Assembly: GCF_024586455.1 (NCBI RefSeq)
Contig: NC_065921.1
Span: 24,797,635 to 24,861,634 of the forward strand
Source: Bactrocera neohumeralis
Taxonomy: Eukaryota; Arthropoda; Insecta; Diptera; Tephritidae
Reading direction: 5' to 3'
Length of the DNA: 64,000 bases
Shown here piece after piece: positions 46,641 to 59,470 of the stretch. The notes beneath the pieces are model-generated. The model searched no databases. It was not told the DNA's origin and saw only the letters and a list, made by a program, of their open reading frames with translations. A program made the translations under genes and the position numbers. Numbering within the stretch: position 1 is the stretch's first letter; every line of letters starts with the position of its first letter.

Positions 46641-47967
46641 AGGCAAGGTCATTAAAAACAAACATTTTACAGCCCTTAAAAACACTGCGTTTAACGTTTA
46701 TCAATTTTCCATGCTAACAACAACATAAAGTTGCATTTGAAGTGGACTTTAAGCGAATTAAACTTACAGATTTTATTGAACTGCGAAATGATTTACCACT
46801 AAAGCAGAGAGTCTACCGTTTCCCACATTTAAGTAAGATACTAAACTACATTAAACTAGAACTGTGCACTAAAAGCGCTTTGCCATCGAAGTAATAAAAG
46901 TTTAGGACTAAAATGTGGACCTTGTAAATGGGAACGATGTAGAATGAAAGTTGAAAGAAAAGAATCAAATTGGACACTAGCAACTGCAGCTGACCAAACG
47001 AACCACGTCACCAACTGACGCAAATGGAAAAGAAGGTACAGAAGTAGCACAACAGAACAAAGCACACGAGAAAATTAAACAACAAAAACAACACAGCATA
47101 ACAACTGGAAAATTGCAAAACGCACGAGAATGGCAGACAAATGGACGCTTGAAGGTGCGTGGCAGCCACAGTGGCAAGCGTACGCATATGACAGTAGTCA
47201 TAACGGTATTGCGGAAATGCAATTGTGCGTCAATGATATTACGACTGAACGTCGTCGAACCCTTACACACACCAGTTGTTGTGTTGCTATGAGGCAGACA
47301 CTGCAACGGCGCATCCTTTGCGATTTCATACTTGCTTCTCGCCTTTGTTATTGCAACATGCGGTTATCAGGGGTCACTGCAGACGCTTGCGTATGTGTGG
47401 GCGTAGTGTAACGAACAGGCAGTGCGGAGTATACTAACGAGTTGAACGGAACGGACAAATACACAGCCACCATTTACTTCCAGGAAGCACTGCATTTTAA
47501 TTCATTGGTCAATGGATGATATTTCTTGCACACCCGCACAGACAAACAAAGCTATGAGACCAAATGAAAGGACTCGTATAAACACAGTACCGTGACGTCA
47601 TATGGAGCGAAAGAAATGTCGATGAAATGTGGCATGCAACCAGTCATGTTTGTATAAGTTGTTAATTAACTGTGAAATTTATGTAACGGCACATACATAC
47701 ATATATATATAGGTACATATATGTATATAAATATTACATGGTTACATTTTATCTGGCGAATTATTAATTGAAATTGTGTAGTCAGCTTGTTTTCATTTAA
47801 TGAGCTGTCGCGTAGTTGGGGCTGCTGCAGAGACTGAAACGAGGAAAACTCATAAGAAAGAGATAATGAGGAAGTGGGCGCGTTGTTGACTTCAATAAGT
47901 AATAATATAATATTAAGAATGTAATTATGCAAGTAGCAGAGCTGCCAATCAACTTCGTAAGAAATTT
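46641..47967. other. Non-coding unique DNA
   Basis: Conflicting frames at 46,856-47,411 and 47,666-47,991 lack domains. A CAA/ACA-rich leader-like stretch at 47,030-47,129 precedes an ATG at 47,130, whose frame could run eight codons to a GTGCGT donor-like site (GT at 47,155). This is speculative. A CATA/TATA microsatellite is at 47,692-47,735. Confidence 0.4.
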
Positions 47968-48421
47968 AAAGTATACTTTTAGGCTAGCCAAATTTTTAGT
48001 ACTTAAAAAAAGTGATTAAATTAAAATAAATTATACTGTAGGTTAATTAAATTTAATTTTATTAATTTAATTTAATTAAAACAAATTATATAAACAATTT
48101 TTTACAATTAAAAATTGTATAAATAAAAAACCTTAAAGTATACTTTTAGGCTACTCATTTTTCTAACACTTTCATTGATTAGTTTTATTAATTAAATTTA
48201 AGTAACCTATAATATAATTTATTTCAATTAAATCACTTTTTTGAAAGTATTAAAAGTAGCCTAAAAGTATACTTTAAAGTTTTTTTATGTATAAAATTTA
48301 TGATTATAAAAATTAATAAAATTTAATTTAATTAACCCATAGTAAAATTTATTTTAATTAAACACTTTTTTTGAGTATTGAGTGAAGTGTTGAAAATGTG
48401 AGTAGCCTAAAAGTACACTTT
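47968..48421. repeat. Nested foldback, AAAGTATACTTTTAGGCTAC termini
   Basis: The 20-mer AAAGTATACTTTTAGGCTAC occurs at 47,968 (19 of 20 bases) and 48,135 in forward orientation, and at 48,256-48,275 and 48,402-48,421 (one mismatch) as its reverse complement. The AT-rich stretches between outer and inner copies are also inverted (for example AAAAAAAGTGATTAAATTAA on the left against its complement near 48,345-48,375). Two foldbacks are nested with a shared centre. No coding content is present. Confidence 0.85.
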
Positions 48422-48494
48422 AATTTAAATTAAATTTAATTTAATAAAATTTTCAATTATAAAAAATAATATTTAAAAATTATTTAAAGGCGAT

Positions 48495-48775
48495 TCGATC
48501 GATTTTATTAAATCTGGGGGATAAGTTATCGTGTTATAACGCCCGCTATTGATGGTAACGGCATTTCCTGCCTTCGAAAGAAATATGGCCCGATGATGTT
48601 ACCATTTCACAATCCGCACCAAACAGTTAATTTTTGGGGTTGCAATTGCGTTTCCTGAACCACAATAGAATTTGACACAACCCAATATCACTATTGTGAT
48701 AATATCCTTTGTTGACCATTAGCCATTAAGCCAGAAATGACGATCTGAGAAGTTGAGTTTTCGATTTTCCAAAAC
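48495..48775 (-). mobile_element. Tc3/IS630-like transposase pseudogene, copy 3
   Basis: Minus-strand frames give F-S-D-R-H-F-W-L-N-G, then V-V-Q-E-T-Q-L-Q-P-Q-K-L-T-V-W-C-G-L, stop, N-G-N-I-I-G-P-Y-F-F-R-R-Q and, after a shift, V-T-I-N-S-G-R-Y-N-T-I. The D of F-S-D is retained, but the following E-A are changed and the V-N-K-Q-N-C stretch is scrambled. The segment with the second Asp is absent. It has the same orientation as copies 1 and 2. Confidence 0.75.
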
Positions 48776-49929
48776 TTGGCGATGACGATCTGTTAAAATC
48801 CCTATTGTTGGACGTTTTAGTACGGTACGGCTCAAAAGGTATTTGCTTGCATATACAAATTTTAAAACCGTCGTTTATAGGAAAATTATTATATCATACT
48901 AGGTCTAAGAGACCCCATCAGCACCACCAACGGGTTAATATTATTTCGTAATGTAAAAAAAAAGCAGACTACATTACTATAAGACACAGCACGGATATTA
49001 TATAAATTGTTTGAAAAAACGCTTTTCCCCTCTTAAGAAATATTTTTAGGGTTAGGCCGGTCTACAGCCTTGATTAAATCCCTTATTTTGACAATTTATT
49101 ATAAAAGTAAAGGTACAGGACTCAAAACAATTTAATTTTTTCTAAGTAACATTTTGGAACAAAATGCGGGCTACTGGGCCAATCTGCGGAATTACTTTTT
49201 CTGCTTTGTTTGGCGATAGTGATTCTAGGAAACTAAAACACGAGATCTTAATCTACATAAGACTTAATGCTTTTAAGAGCCAAACATGTAATGAAGGCAA
49301 AAGCAAATCTCAAATTTTTCGAAAACTTCAGCCTGTCTTTACCTCCATTTCGTTTTTTATCATGTAAACGTAATTGTTTTCGCCAAAGTCTTCCAAATAT
49401 TTAAGTTATTATGTCTTCTTCGGATCCAAAATTGTTTTCTGTGATTTAACAGTTCTAGTTTGGAGGCAAAAATAGTTGTTGTTGGAAATATTCATCTGAA
49501 GAAATACGGGTAGTTTTTAAAACTACCCAAATTTTCTTTATCCCTATTCAAAGATCAATATGTTTTTGGAGGACTTTCATTCAGAACAGTCCAAAGATGC
49601 CAGGGGTTATGACCAGCTGCATTATCATCTTTTTGTAGCTCTATCCACTCGATTTACTCGCGATCACTTGAAGAGCATTGGATCTGCGCTATAGGTTGAG
49701 AGTTTGTCTATTTTTTTTTTTTTTGTTTCTTTTGAAATTCTAAAGCAGCAGAGACTCTCCCAAATTTACACTAAGTGAGTAAATTCCATTTTCTTTTTTT
49801 TTTAAAGCGCATGAATAACTTAAAAAAACTGTCATCAGCCAAAGAGTATTGCGATAGAAATATTGCTTCAGCATCGAACCCAAACGACCTATAGCACTCT
49901 TTCAATTACTCTTGCAATACAATTAGATA
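48776..49929. other. Non-coding, nothing recognised
   Basis: A T-rich run is at 49,711-49,725 and A/T-rich unique DNA surrounds it. A 67-codon plus-strand frame at 49,164-49,367 has no recognisable domain. Possibly more transposon debris, but I cannot identify it. Confidence 0.4.
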
Positions 49930-50000
49930 TCAACACAAAATCCTCCGAAGAAATTGATCGGATCACTATAGCTTATAGCTGCCATACAAACTAAATGATC
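49930..50000 (-). repeat. Single inverted piece of the 154-bp satellite
   Basis: Read on the minus strand, this stretch gives TTTGTATGGCAGCTATAAGC, then a GTGATCCGATC-like stretch and AATTTCTTCGGAGG. These are the landmarks of the 154-bp unit seen at 19.7 and 59.5 kb. Only about half a unit is recognisable, in the opposite orientation. Confidence 0.7.
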
Positions 50001-51996
50001 GAAAACAATTACCTGCATTGGAAACTTTTCCATTTAAGGAGCTATCTTTGCCAGATTAGGCATGGAACTGACTGATCAAAATCGATTTATTGTAAGGAAT
50101 ATTTTCTATTTGTGAAGTGTATTACAGCTTCGTTTGAACCAGATGTTTGCTCTAAAATTCACATACATATATTGTACTTAATTTTTTAATATCTCAACCT
50201 AAAAATGTTCTTGTCTTAAACTGATCTTCAATAATTAATTCTTTCTCAAAAACTCACATGTATGAACAATGAAATTGAGAAGTAACAAATTTGATTTATT
50301 TTTGTACAACAAATCACATAAATTCAATACCCAACTATGGCAATCAATTATCGGCAGACATACTCGACTTAATTCGATTTAATTGGCAGTGATTGACAGC
50401 TGGAAACAAGTGGAAGCGCAAACGCTTGGCTGGCCTAATGCGAGCTGAAAGCGACTGCGATGAGGAAAATACGAGGAAGCTGAAACAATGAGCACCAAAA
50501 ATACACACGTTTTGTCAAGAGAGAGAGAGAGAGAGAGAGAGTTTTATTGCGTCGAAGACAAAAACCAATAAATTCGCAAGGGAAATGAAAAGCAAATACT
50601 TAGATGTGTGGCTATATAGCGCACATATAGTCATAGTCGACGTACGATATCGAGCTGTACTTGTATATTGTTACGTTGAATAAAATTACATAAATTGAAG
50701 TTAAATTTGAGTAAGCCGAACAAGCCAAATACGCTCAGACAGTTAATTCCGCAATTTGATTCAATTAACCATCAAGTTGTGTAATTAGCGAACAGTTATT
50801 TCTCTGCCTTATACATACAACACACTTTTGTCTCAGCACTCTGCTGAACATTGTTGTTTTTTTTGTTTTTTTTCGCCTGCTATTGTTTTTTCTTATCTTA
50901 TATAAAGTTACAATAGCTGTAGTTTCAGTCCTAACCACTTAAAAAGTGGAGTATCTTTCTCAAGATATATTGCTATTAATCAGTTCTCTATAGCTTTATA
51001 TTTAATATAGTCAACAACTTTCAATCGAATACCAAGAAAATTAAATTTTCCTTAATTGAAAGGTTTTTCAAGAAACATTTGGTTATATTACACCATTAGT
51101 AAACCGCTAATACTATCAACTTTTATACCACCAAATGAACTAACGATTCCCTTAAGTCTAATACTACAGAGGGTTCACTCTCATTAAAAGTAACTGCTTC
51201 TAACTTTTCTGTTAGCATATAAAAGAATATTAAAAAATGAAGACAAAGGATCTAAAAGAGCAAATTATTATTTTAATAATTTAATTATTAAATTACTTAA
51301 ATCCATTTTACGATTTTCAGTTTTCCGCCTAAATGTAGACAATAGCTGACAGCGTTGAATTTGAGTTTCTAATAGTAAAAATACTTGCCAGAAAATATCT
51401 AAAATCTGAGTGTTTTTTTGACAAGATGAAGAAATGAAAGTCTAGTTGATAACAATTAATTTCCTGATAAAATGGAGTTCATCTTAAACACAACTTTACT
51501 GGCATACTTTTTTATCGCTGTAAAATTTAGAATATTTTAATTCATACAACATCTTAATAGATATTGAACTTTGCAACTGAAGATGGGTTCAACAGGAACA
51601 AAGAGTGACTCAAGCTATAGTATCCTCTTAACATTTTTGAAGAGCTAAAACAAAGCTCTTTAAAGTGTTTCTCAATTAGTTTAAATCTTTGCGCCAAAAT
51701 GTATACTACTTCTGATCTTTCTCATTTTCTTGTTTGTCTTACATACTTTTGGGCGCATAATCACAAGATACCGCAATCAGCTGATTTTGTATATTCAAAT
51801 TTAAGGTACAAATTTTGTTTCGACAATAAATACTTGACTCTCTCTCCCTCGTTTAATTCAAAATTCCAAACAGGAAAGGTTCGACGAAGAAATTGAAATG
51901 AAAATTTAAGTGGATAATTCTCATATTAAAATTTGATTTTTTTATGAAAACTAAAACATATAAAAACGTACGAGACCGGTAGAACATATGTAAATA
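50001..51996. other. Non-coding with (GA)11 microsatellite
   Basis: A perfect (GA)11 run is at 50,519-50,541. T-rich stretches lie at 50,855-50,895. The frame at 51,699-51,896 has no domain. No gene is supported. Confidence 0.45.
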
Positions 51997-52829
51997 TTAG
52001 GGTGGGTCCAAAAAAGAAATATTTTTATCTTTTATAAAAATTAAAATTATTATAAATTATTCAAAAACGATATTTTCTTAAAATAGCTGCTGAGACCGGT
52101 AGTACATACATATGTATTAGGGAGTCCAAAAAAAATTTTAGTTCTTATATAAATTAAAGTTATTATAAATGATTTAAAAAGGGATTTTCACAAAATTGCT
52201 GCTTGTACTTATGTATAAATATATTAGGGTGGGTCCAAAAAAATTGTTTTCATTTTTTTTATAATTACTTTTCTCGTTGATTTTCGACAACGACAGTGCA
52301 CAGGTATTAGGGTGGTCCAAAACTTTTCTTTTATATTTCTTTATTATTATTTTTTTCGTTGATTTTTTGGTATTGGATATCACATAAACGCTCGTCTTAA
52401 TCGCAAAAGTATAAAAACCCATTTTATAGAGGAGTAAAGTCTTTTGGAACTGTGAGTTTTGCAATTTAAAATGATTTTTTTCATTGAGTTATAAAATCTA
52501 TAAGAAAAAAACTTGCCTTAAAAAATTAAACTTCCATAATATCTTTTAAACGGTTAGGTTTATGAAAAAATAAGAAAGCAAGACCATTTTGTGCTACACA
52601 ATACTTGAAAAAACCTTTATACAAAATGTATGAAAAAAGATATTTTGAAATAGTTGGATGCGAGGAATGAATTTTTCTATCTGATAGTAAGAAAGACTTA
52701 GAAAACTCTACAGCGGACGAGCTTGCCGTTACAATTAAGAGCTCATACTTGGAGAGGCTTTCGTAGAGGTGTCAAAGAACCTACTTGATTTATATATTTT
52801 ATATTTTATAGTTTTTTGACCCACCCTAA
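51997..52829. mobile_element. Non-autonomous TIR element with reiterated left ends
   Basis: TTAGGGTGGGTCCAAAA at 51,997 and its inverted counterpart at the right end (TTTTTTGACCCACCCTAA, 52,812-52,829) form terminal inverted repeats flanked by TA. The left terminus is repeated in the same orientation at 52,117, 52,224 and 52,317, each followed by similar AT-rich DNA with a TTATAAAT-like tract. The first two copies are preceded by GAGACCGGTAG. The right end is single. The interior has no transposase. It looks like a MITE whose 5' end was amplified in tandem. Confidence 0.75.
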
Positions 52830-55700
52830 TATGCATATATAAATATTTTACATATTTTTATATTTTTTAGTAATAACATTTTCATCGCTACTTACATGTT
52901 GCGTTTTATTTACAATTTCCGTGTACTTTTTTGTCACAAAGTACTTTTTACTTCTGAATTTCCAAAAAAAAATTAACAAAATGTTTCCTTTTCAATTTTT
53001 TTCTTAGTTTAAATTTTCCATATTTCATTACCTGCCACATCTATCGACTCACTACATTTGTTGCAATGCGGAAGATCTCGATTTCATGCAATTATAATTT
53101 CATATTGTATTTCATTTGGCCTTCAAATGCACACACTAAGGTAGTGAGTGAAATCTCATTATTATTGCCCCCTAAATTGCACTTGAACTAATTATAACAA
53201 GACTTGTTCACAACTTCATGCCACCTGCCACTTGCGCTGCAACCAACGATTTCCCCCAAGCAGCCACAAATCGCATTATCGCCTTATTAATTGCATTACA
53301 AACACAACAATCAATTTGCTTCATAATTTCTATTTGCGGCAATAACGTTGCAATGCCGAGAATGCACATTTTTACTTGCCACTTGCGAGTATGCTCGCAG
53401 CACATAGCAACGTGGGCGCCTTATTAGTTGGAGAAAACTCAATTATTGACTATATTTTGTTATTGATTATAGCTTATTAAGGACAAAGTTCAACGCTGCG
53501 TAAACATTTAACAAAGACAAAGAGGGTTCGAGTAAGCTTGACCATGAAAAGCTTGTTTCACAATAAATATAATCGATTTCTTTGTTCTTTTTTGCTACCC
53601 ATACTCCGCTCACCTTTGCGTCTGCCACAGTAGGCTTTGTATACTTCAAGCTTGTGCTCTTATTACTTAAGCTAATAAATAATGCCTCGTGTCACTTGCT
53701 AATAAGTAATGGCGAGCCTAAAATAAATGCACTAATTATCCGGTGCTTGAAGCCCTGTTGTTTTCACTTATGCTTTACCCTGCATTTGCACGCTTTCTTG
53801 GCTGTTGCAAACATTTCTCACACCAATAGTTTTATGCGATTTCAAAGTTCAAGCAGAAAGGTCGCAATTAAAATTTGTTACGTATACGCAGTGGCGGCTT
53901 CGATGTGGTAGATGACAGGTACAACAATTTATTGTGTTTGTGAAAAATTGTTAATGAAGAATAACAGTCAATAGAAATTAAATGAATTTCTAAATTAATA
54001 ATGATTTTGGTAGACAAGTCCAGGGTTCTGGTTGAAACTAATATTGTATAATTTTTTTTTCCTTCAATTCAATTCAAAGAGCTCGCTCCCTGGCGGTCTA
54101 TTGTAGTGGTTAAAATAGTGTTATCTATCTTATGACAAAATAAATAAATATCGTCTAGAAATCCACATAAATGTGTTACAACTCAAAAGTATATGCGATC
54201 TCTCTCTGCCCTGAAGAAGTATTTTCGAATCTTACTTTCTTTGGACGATTTTTAAGTTTTTGATTCAGTTCCGCAAGATTCTCTCAGAAATTCATAACAT
54301 TCTGTATACATTCGTTTGCGCTAAGTTTGAAAAGAAGTCTCTGCACAGCTGGAAAGAAAGGTTTCATTGGAATCCAATGCAGGCAACTATTTTTGCTTGT
54401 ATCTTATGCTGGAGCGCTCGTGAATCTACTGGAGTTCGCATTAAATTAGCGCCGGAAAAAAAAATTCCAATTCATCTCAAAACTTCATCCTCGAACCCGC
54501 ACCGCCTTTAACATATCAAAAAAAATAAAACCGATTTCATATTTTTTGACATCCAGATTAAGTATCGGTAATAGCAATAAAGCTTATAATTAGATTTGCA
54601 ATAGATTCAAAGCACTTTACCGATAGCTATTATCCAATTAGAGGAATTTTTCATTTGACTTTATAAATGCCGTAACAGTCTAAGTGTGATCAAGCCGCCA
54701 TAGTGAAGGATCAGCTATCTAATCTAAGCTAACCTACTTCTTATATGACAAGTAGTCAGGTTCTTTAAATGAAGTAAACAATTATGGAAAAAAGTATGTG
54801 TTTTGAAAGCATTTTATATAAAATCTGAGTTCCAACTCCCTATTTCATTCATCACAGTTCTTTTGCGATTCTCCACCAGTTCATACAGTTACTTTAATTT
54901 ATAGTTATGCTATTTTTATGAACTTGTGAAACACTCAACCAACTCAAGCGAAAGGATACAAATTTTGCTTGAATGAACTTATATTTTTCAGATTACCTTA
55001 TAAGAAATCTAAATTTTAACTAATTTTTTTACACGCCACAACTATTAATTTGCAATTCTCAACCAAGTTATCAAATTAAATTAACTTTATTATGCAATAT
55101 ATAGGAACTTGTGAAATGCTCGGCTTATTCGTGCAAATTATCTCCAATCGCTCATCTAAAGATATATTCACATACATATATTTTTCTTTTACGCACATTA
55201 AATTACTTTAAGCCAATTTATTCACAAACTCAATTAGCACAGTTGAACTGTGAACACCTTCAGAAACAAATGACCTGAAAGTCAAAGTGAAATTAATTTG
55301 CAAAGTGAAAATAAATGAGATTTTCAAAGTAGAAAATTAATTTGCGATCAGATGCCGGCAAATGAGAAAAGTGTCAGAGGTGAAATGACGTGTCAAGCTG
55401 ATGGATTTGCAAGTATTTGCACACATGTAGTACACATGTAATACATACGTAAATGCGATAGGCTTGCCACTTTGCAACCACATTTGAAGTGCTTATTATT
55501 GACAATTTTAAATGCGCTTAAGTGGGAGGTAGGCATGTATTTTAGGTATATTACATATAATCAATTATTTTCTCCTTAAAGAAGTGAAGCTAACAGAAAA
55601 TCTTATTCAAATTTTGTTTGCGGTTTCTTGATTAGCTTTGATGGATTGAGATTGGCATAAAATATGTGAGATTTAATCGCATTAATCTTTTGGGAGAAAA
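52830..55700. other. Non-coding unique DNA
   Basis: It contains several short conflicting frames (53,208-53,427 on both strands, 53,467-53,911 and 54,260-54,511). None shows a recognisable domain. The 53.2-53.9-kb stretch has fewer stops and more balanced composition than its surroundings. No gene is supported. Confidence 0.4.
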
Positions 55701-58120
55701 AATAACTTTTGAGGTTTAATAAAAAGAAAATAATGTTTATAATTGTGATATACTTCAAAATAAATTTTAAAATAATTAATAAAAATTTAAATTAACATAA
55801 TTTCATTTAAGTCCATTCAAAACAAAATTTTTAGTAATTAAAATAAATTAAAACAAAACAATTAATTTAAAATAGTTAAAAAATATTAAAAAATTTAATA
55901 TATAAAAAATTCTAAACCACACTAAAAACTTTTAATTTAAAATCATTTCCAAAAAATAAAATATATATTTTATAAAATAAATTAAAATTAAATTTAACTG
56001 CTTTAAAAAAATTTTAAAGAATTAAAATTATTAAAATAAAAAAAATCTAAAAAGGAATAAAAAGTGTTTTATGGATTAAAAGGCTACAAAAATATATTTT
56101 AGATATTTAAAAAAACAAACTGACTTTTTTTCAATTTAGTTTAGAAAACTAAAATCCATAATTTCAAAATTAAATATTTCTAAACTGAGGAATACATAAT
56201 AGTATTGAAAAAAATGATTTTCAGATAGAATTTTAGCAAAAATAAGCGTATCCGTTAAAGTAGGTTATTTTTATAATTCTGTAACACAATAATTACCAAA
56301 AAAATAGTTTCAAAATAGATTTTATAATCAAAACAATTTGAGTTAATTAAAAAAATTAAAACAGACTTAAAAAATTTAAATATAATTTAAAAAATTAAAA
56401 TAGAATTGAAAGTAATTAAAAAAAAATAGATAAAACTATTAATAAACTTACTAAAGCAAAAATAATTTTAAAAATAAATCTAAATTTTTTTAAATTAAAA
56501 AATTATATAATAAAATACTTTGAAAAATTTTCAAAATTATTTTAGCTTTTGCATTTTTTTTAATAGTTTTGACTCATTTTTTTTTAATTATTTGCCCTTA
56601 TATTTTAATTTTTTTATTACATTTTCATTCCTTTAATTAAAAAAATTAACAATTAGTAAAAATTTAAATCAAACAAATTAATTAAATAAAACAAAACTTA
56701 AAAAAAATTTAGAAAAAATTTAATTAAATGCATATATTTTAAAAATTTAACTAAACAATATAAAAAACGTAATTTAAAAACTAATTATTACTGAACTGAA
56801 AAATATAATATTGTGATTTTCAGATTAATTTTTTTAGCAAAACAAAAATCAAGAATTGTTATATTACTAGTATCCTTTAAAGAAAGTAGTTTTTATAATT
56901 TTAAAATAATAAACAAAAATAGTCAAGAAATAATTATAAAAAATTAAAAAATATTAAAAAATTTATAAAAAAACAATAATAATTAAATTAAATCAATTAA
57001 AAATAATACTAATAACTAAATTAATTAATTAAACTAAATAAATTAATTAATACATTAATTAAAAGTCAAAAATTATATTTAAATTAAAATATTTATTTAT
57101 TTAATTAAGGCAAAAAAATTACAAAACTAACACTAATTAAAAAAAAATTAAATTAAAAAATAACTAAAATTAAATACAAAACTGTACATTTAATTATAAT
57201 AATCAGAAAGGCTCAGAGACTTTGTATTAAATTTACAAAGTGAAATAGAAAATATATTTTAAAAATAAAATGCAAAAAATAAAGAATTGAAATATATGAA
57301 ATTGGAACAAATAATTTTCAAATCGCATTACTTTTAAAGAAAGTAATATTTGTAATTTTGAAATAATTAACAACAATGGTGAAGATATAATTTAAAAACA
57401 TTAAAAAATTTAATTTTTGACAGATAATTCTTACAAAAATGTGCACTAATTAATAAAAAAAAAAATAAAAAATATTTGAAATTAAATTTATGTTAATATA
57501 AAAAATTATATTTAATAATAAGAAACTAAAGAGTTCGGAGACTTTTAATTTAAAAAAAATAATTATTTGACACAATTAACTAAGAAATATTTTTTACAAA
57601 ATATAGAAATAACAATATTTAATACAAAAAAATTAATTTAAAATTAAAAAAAAAGTAATTAATTAACAAAAAAGACTTTTAATTTACAAAATAAAAAAAG
57701 TAATAATTCATTAATTAGCTAAGAAATATTAAAAAAAATACAAAATTAACAATATTTAATAAAAAAGTATATATTTAACAATAAGAAACAAAAAAGTTTA
57801 GAGACTTTTAATTTAAAAATTAATTAATTAATTAACAAAATTAATTAAAAAATATTTTTTAATAAAAAATTTAATTAATCGTAAAGAACAAAAGAGTTCA
57901 GCGACTTAATTTACAAAAAATAATAATACTAAATAATTAACTAAGAAACATTTTTTTAAATACAATAATAAAATATTTATTAAAAAAAAATTTTAAAAAA
58001 TTTTAATTTTTAAATAATTTAATATGAATTTTAAAGCAAGTAATAAAAAAATAATTCAATCAAAAGCAAAGTTATTTAATTTAGCAATATTTAAGATCAA
58101 AAGGTGCTAGTTTCATAACA
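55701..58120. repeat. Extremely AT-rich block with degenerate units
   Basis: About 2.4 kb are nearly devoid of G and C, with excess A on the plus strand, much like 0.5-2.6 kb. A unit with GAGTTC(G/A)G(A/C)GACTTTTAATTT followed by AATTAACTAAGAAATATTTTT can be followed at about 57,531, 57,674, 57,796 and 57,896, with a weaker copy near 57,210. Spacing is about 100-140 bp. No gene is visible. Confidence 0.6.
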
Positions 58121-59470
58121 TTTTTAAGATTTCAATTACACGACGGCACTTATAATAACAAACGGAAATATTCAAATATACACACATGTATATATTTCCA
58201 TAATAAAAAACGCATATTTAATGAAGTTGTGTGTGTGCAAGGGACACCTGACAAGCATTTCAGCCATCCACTGCTCGTATATCAATGTCAATTTATCAAA
58301 GATAACAAAGTGAATTGCAAATTTAAACTTGATGTGTGCAAATTAAACACAAAAAATGAAAAAGACACAAAAAAAGCAAAAGAACAAACAACAAAATAAC
58401 AAATAACAGAGTAGTAGCAAATGTAATTTGAATAACTTGCAGTAAGTGATGCAAAAGACTTTTTTATTTAAATTTCCTTTTATTTACATTTTATTTTTTA
58501 TAAAAGAAATTTTTTTTTTTATATATTTTTTATCTGTTTTCCTGTTTTTTCCTATTTTTCCCAGCGGTTTTCCACAAAAGCGACCATTGCATATTATTGG
58601 GAAATGAAATATTCAATATTAATCAAATTGAATTCGTATAAATATTTCAATAGCGTCAGCTGTAAGCCCCAAAATGTCATATATGCACACATACACAGCG
58701 ACACACCAATGCAAATAAATGATTTTTTTTTGTTTTTGCACACATTTACATAACCAATTGAATTGATAATAACATGACAATGGTAGTAACGGGATCATCA
58801 CCGGAAAGTCACAAATTTGTATACGAGTTTTCAGAGACACACACACAAACACACAGACCAACAAAAAACCATATGCTGGAGCGTATTGAATATTTATAAG
58901 CGCTCCAAACGACTGAAAGGCAGAGCAAGTCGAAACAAAGGTTATATACATATAAAAACACAGCGACAGTTACGTATGTATACATATATATACACATGTA
59001 TATGTTTGTACCGTTTAAAAATCGAAGAAACCAACGCTCACAAACATATCTATTTACATATGTATGTATGTGTATCTGTCCGTATGCCACAACCAATGAA
59101 GTGCGTCCAACCAACAAATCAACGCGCCGCTCAACCGCTCACTGGGCACAGCGGAAGCGTAGCGCATTTATCATGCGTTTAACTAAAATAATAACTGGTT
59201 TTTTATCTGTTTCAACTTTTAGAAAGGAAAAAATATTGGCAAACGGTAAAGCCTTTTCGCATTAATAAAATTTAACTACATTTCAAATAAAAATTTATTG
59301 CGCTAAAAATAATTGAATTAATTATTCGTGGTAAAGCAAAGAAAAGGCAATGCAAACAGAAACAATTTAATACCCAAGTGTAAATGCTTAATTGTGTTAC
59401 AGTGAATAATTTAATGTATCATTTTTTATGGCTAAAACTTTATGATAAATAAAACACTTTAACTAAAACT
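58121..59470. other. Non-coding unique DNA
   Basis: It holds CATATA/TATGTA runs near 58,960-59,065 and short CACACA runs. Overlapping frames at 58,619-59,265 on both strands are rich in residues coded by these runs and lack domains. No gene is supported. Confidence 0.45.

Noticed and set aside
49030..49720. Possible Tc1-like transposon debris
   Set aside because: Translations gave no motif convincing enough to distinguish it from random sequence.
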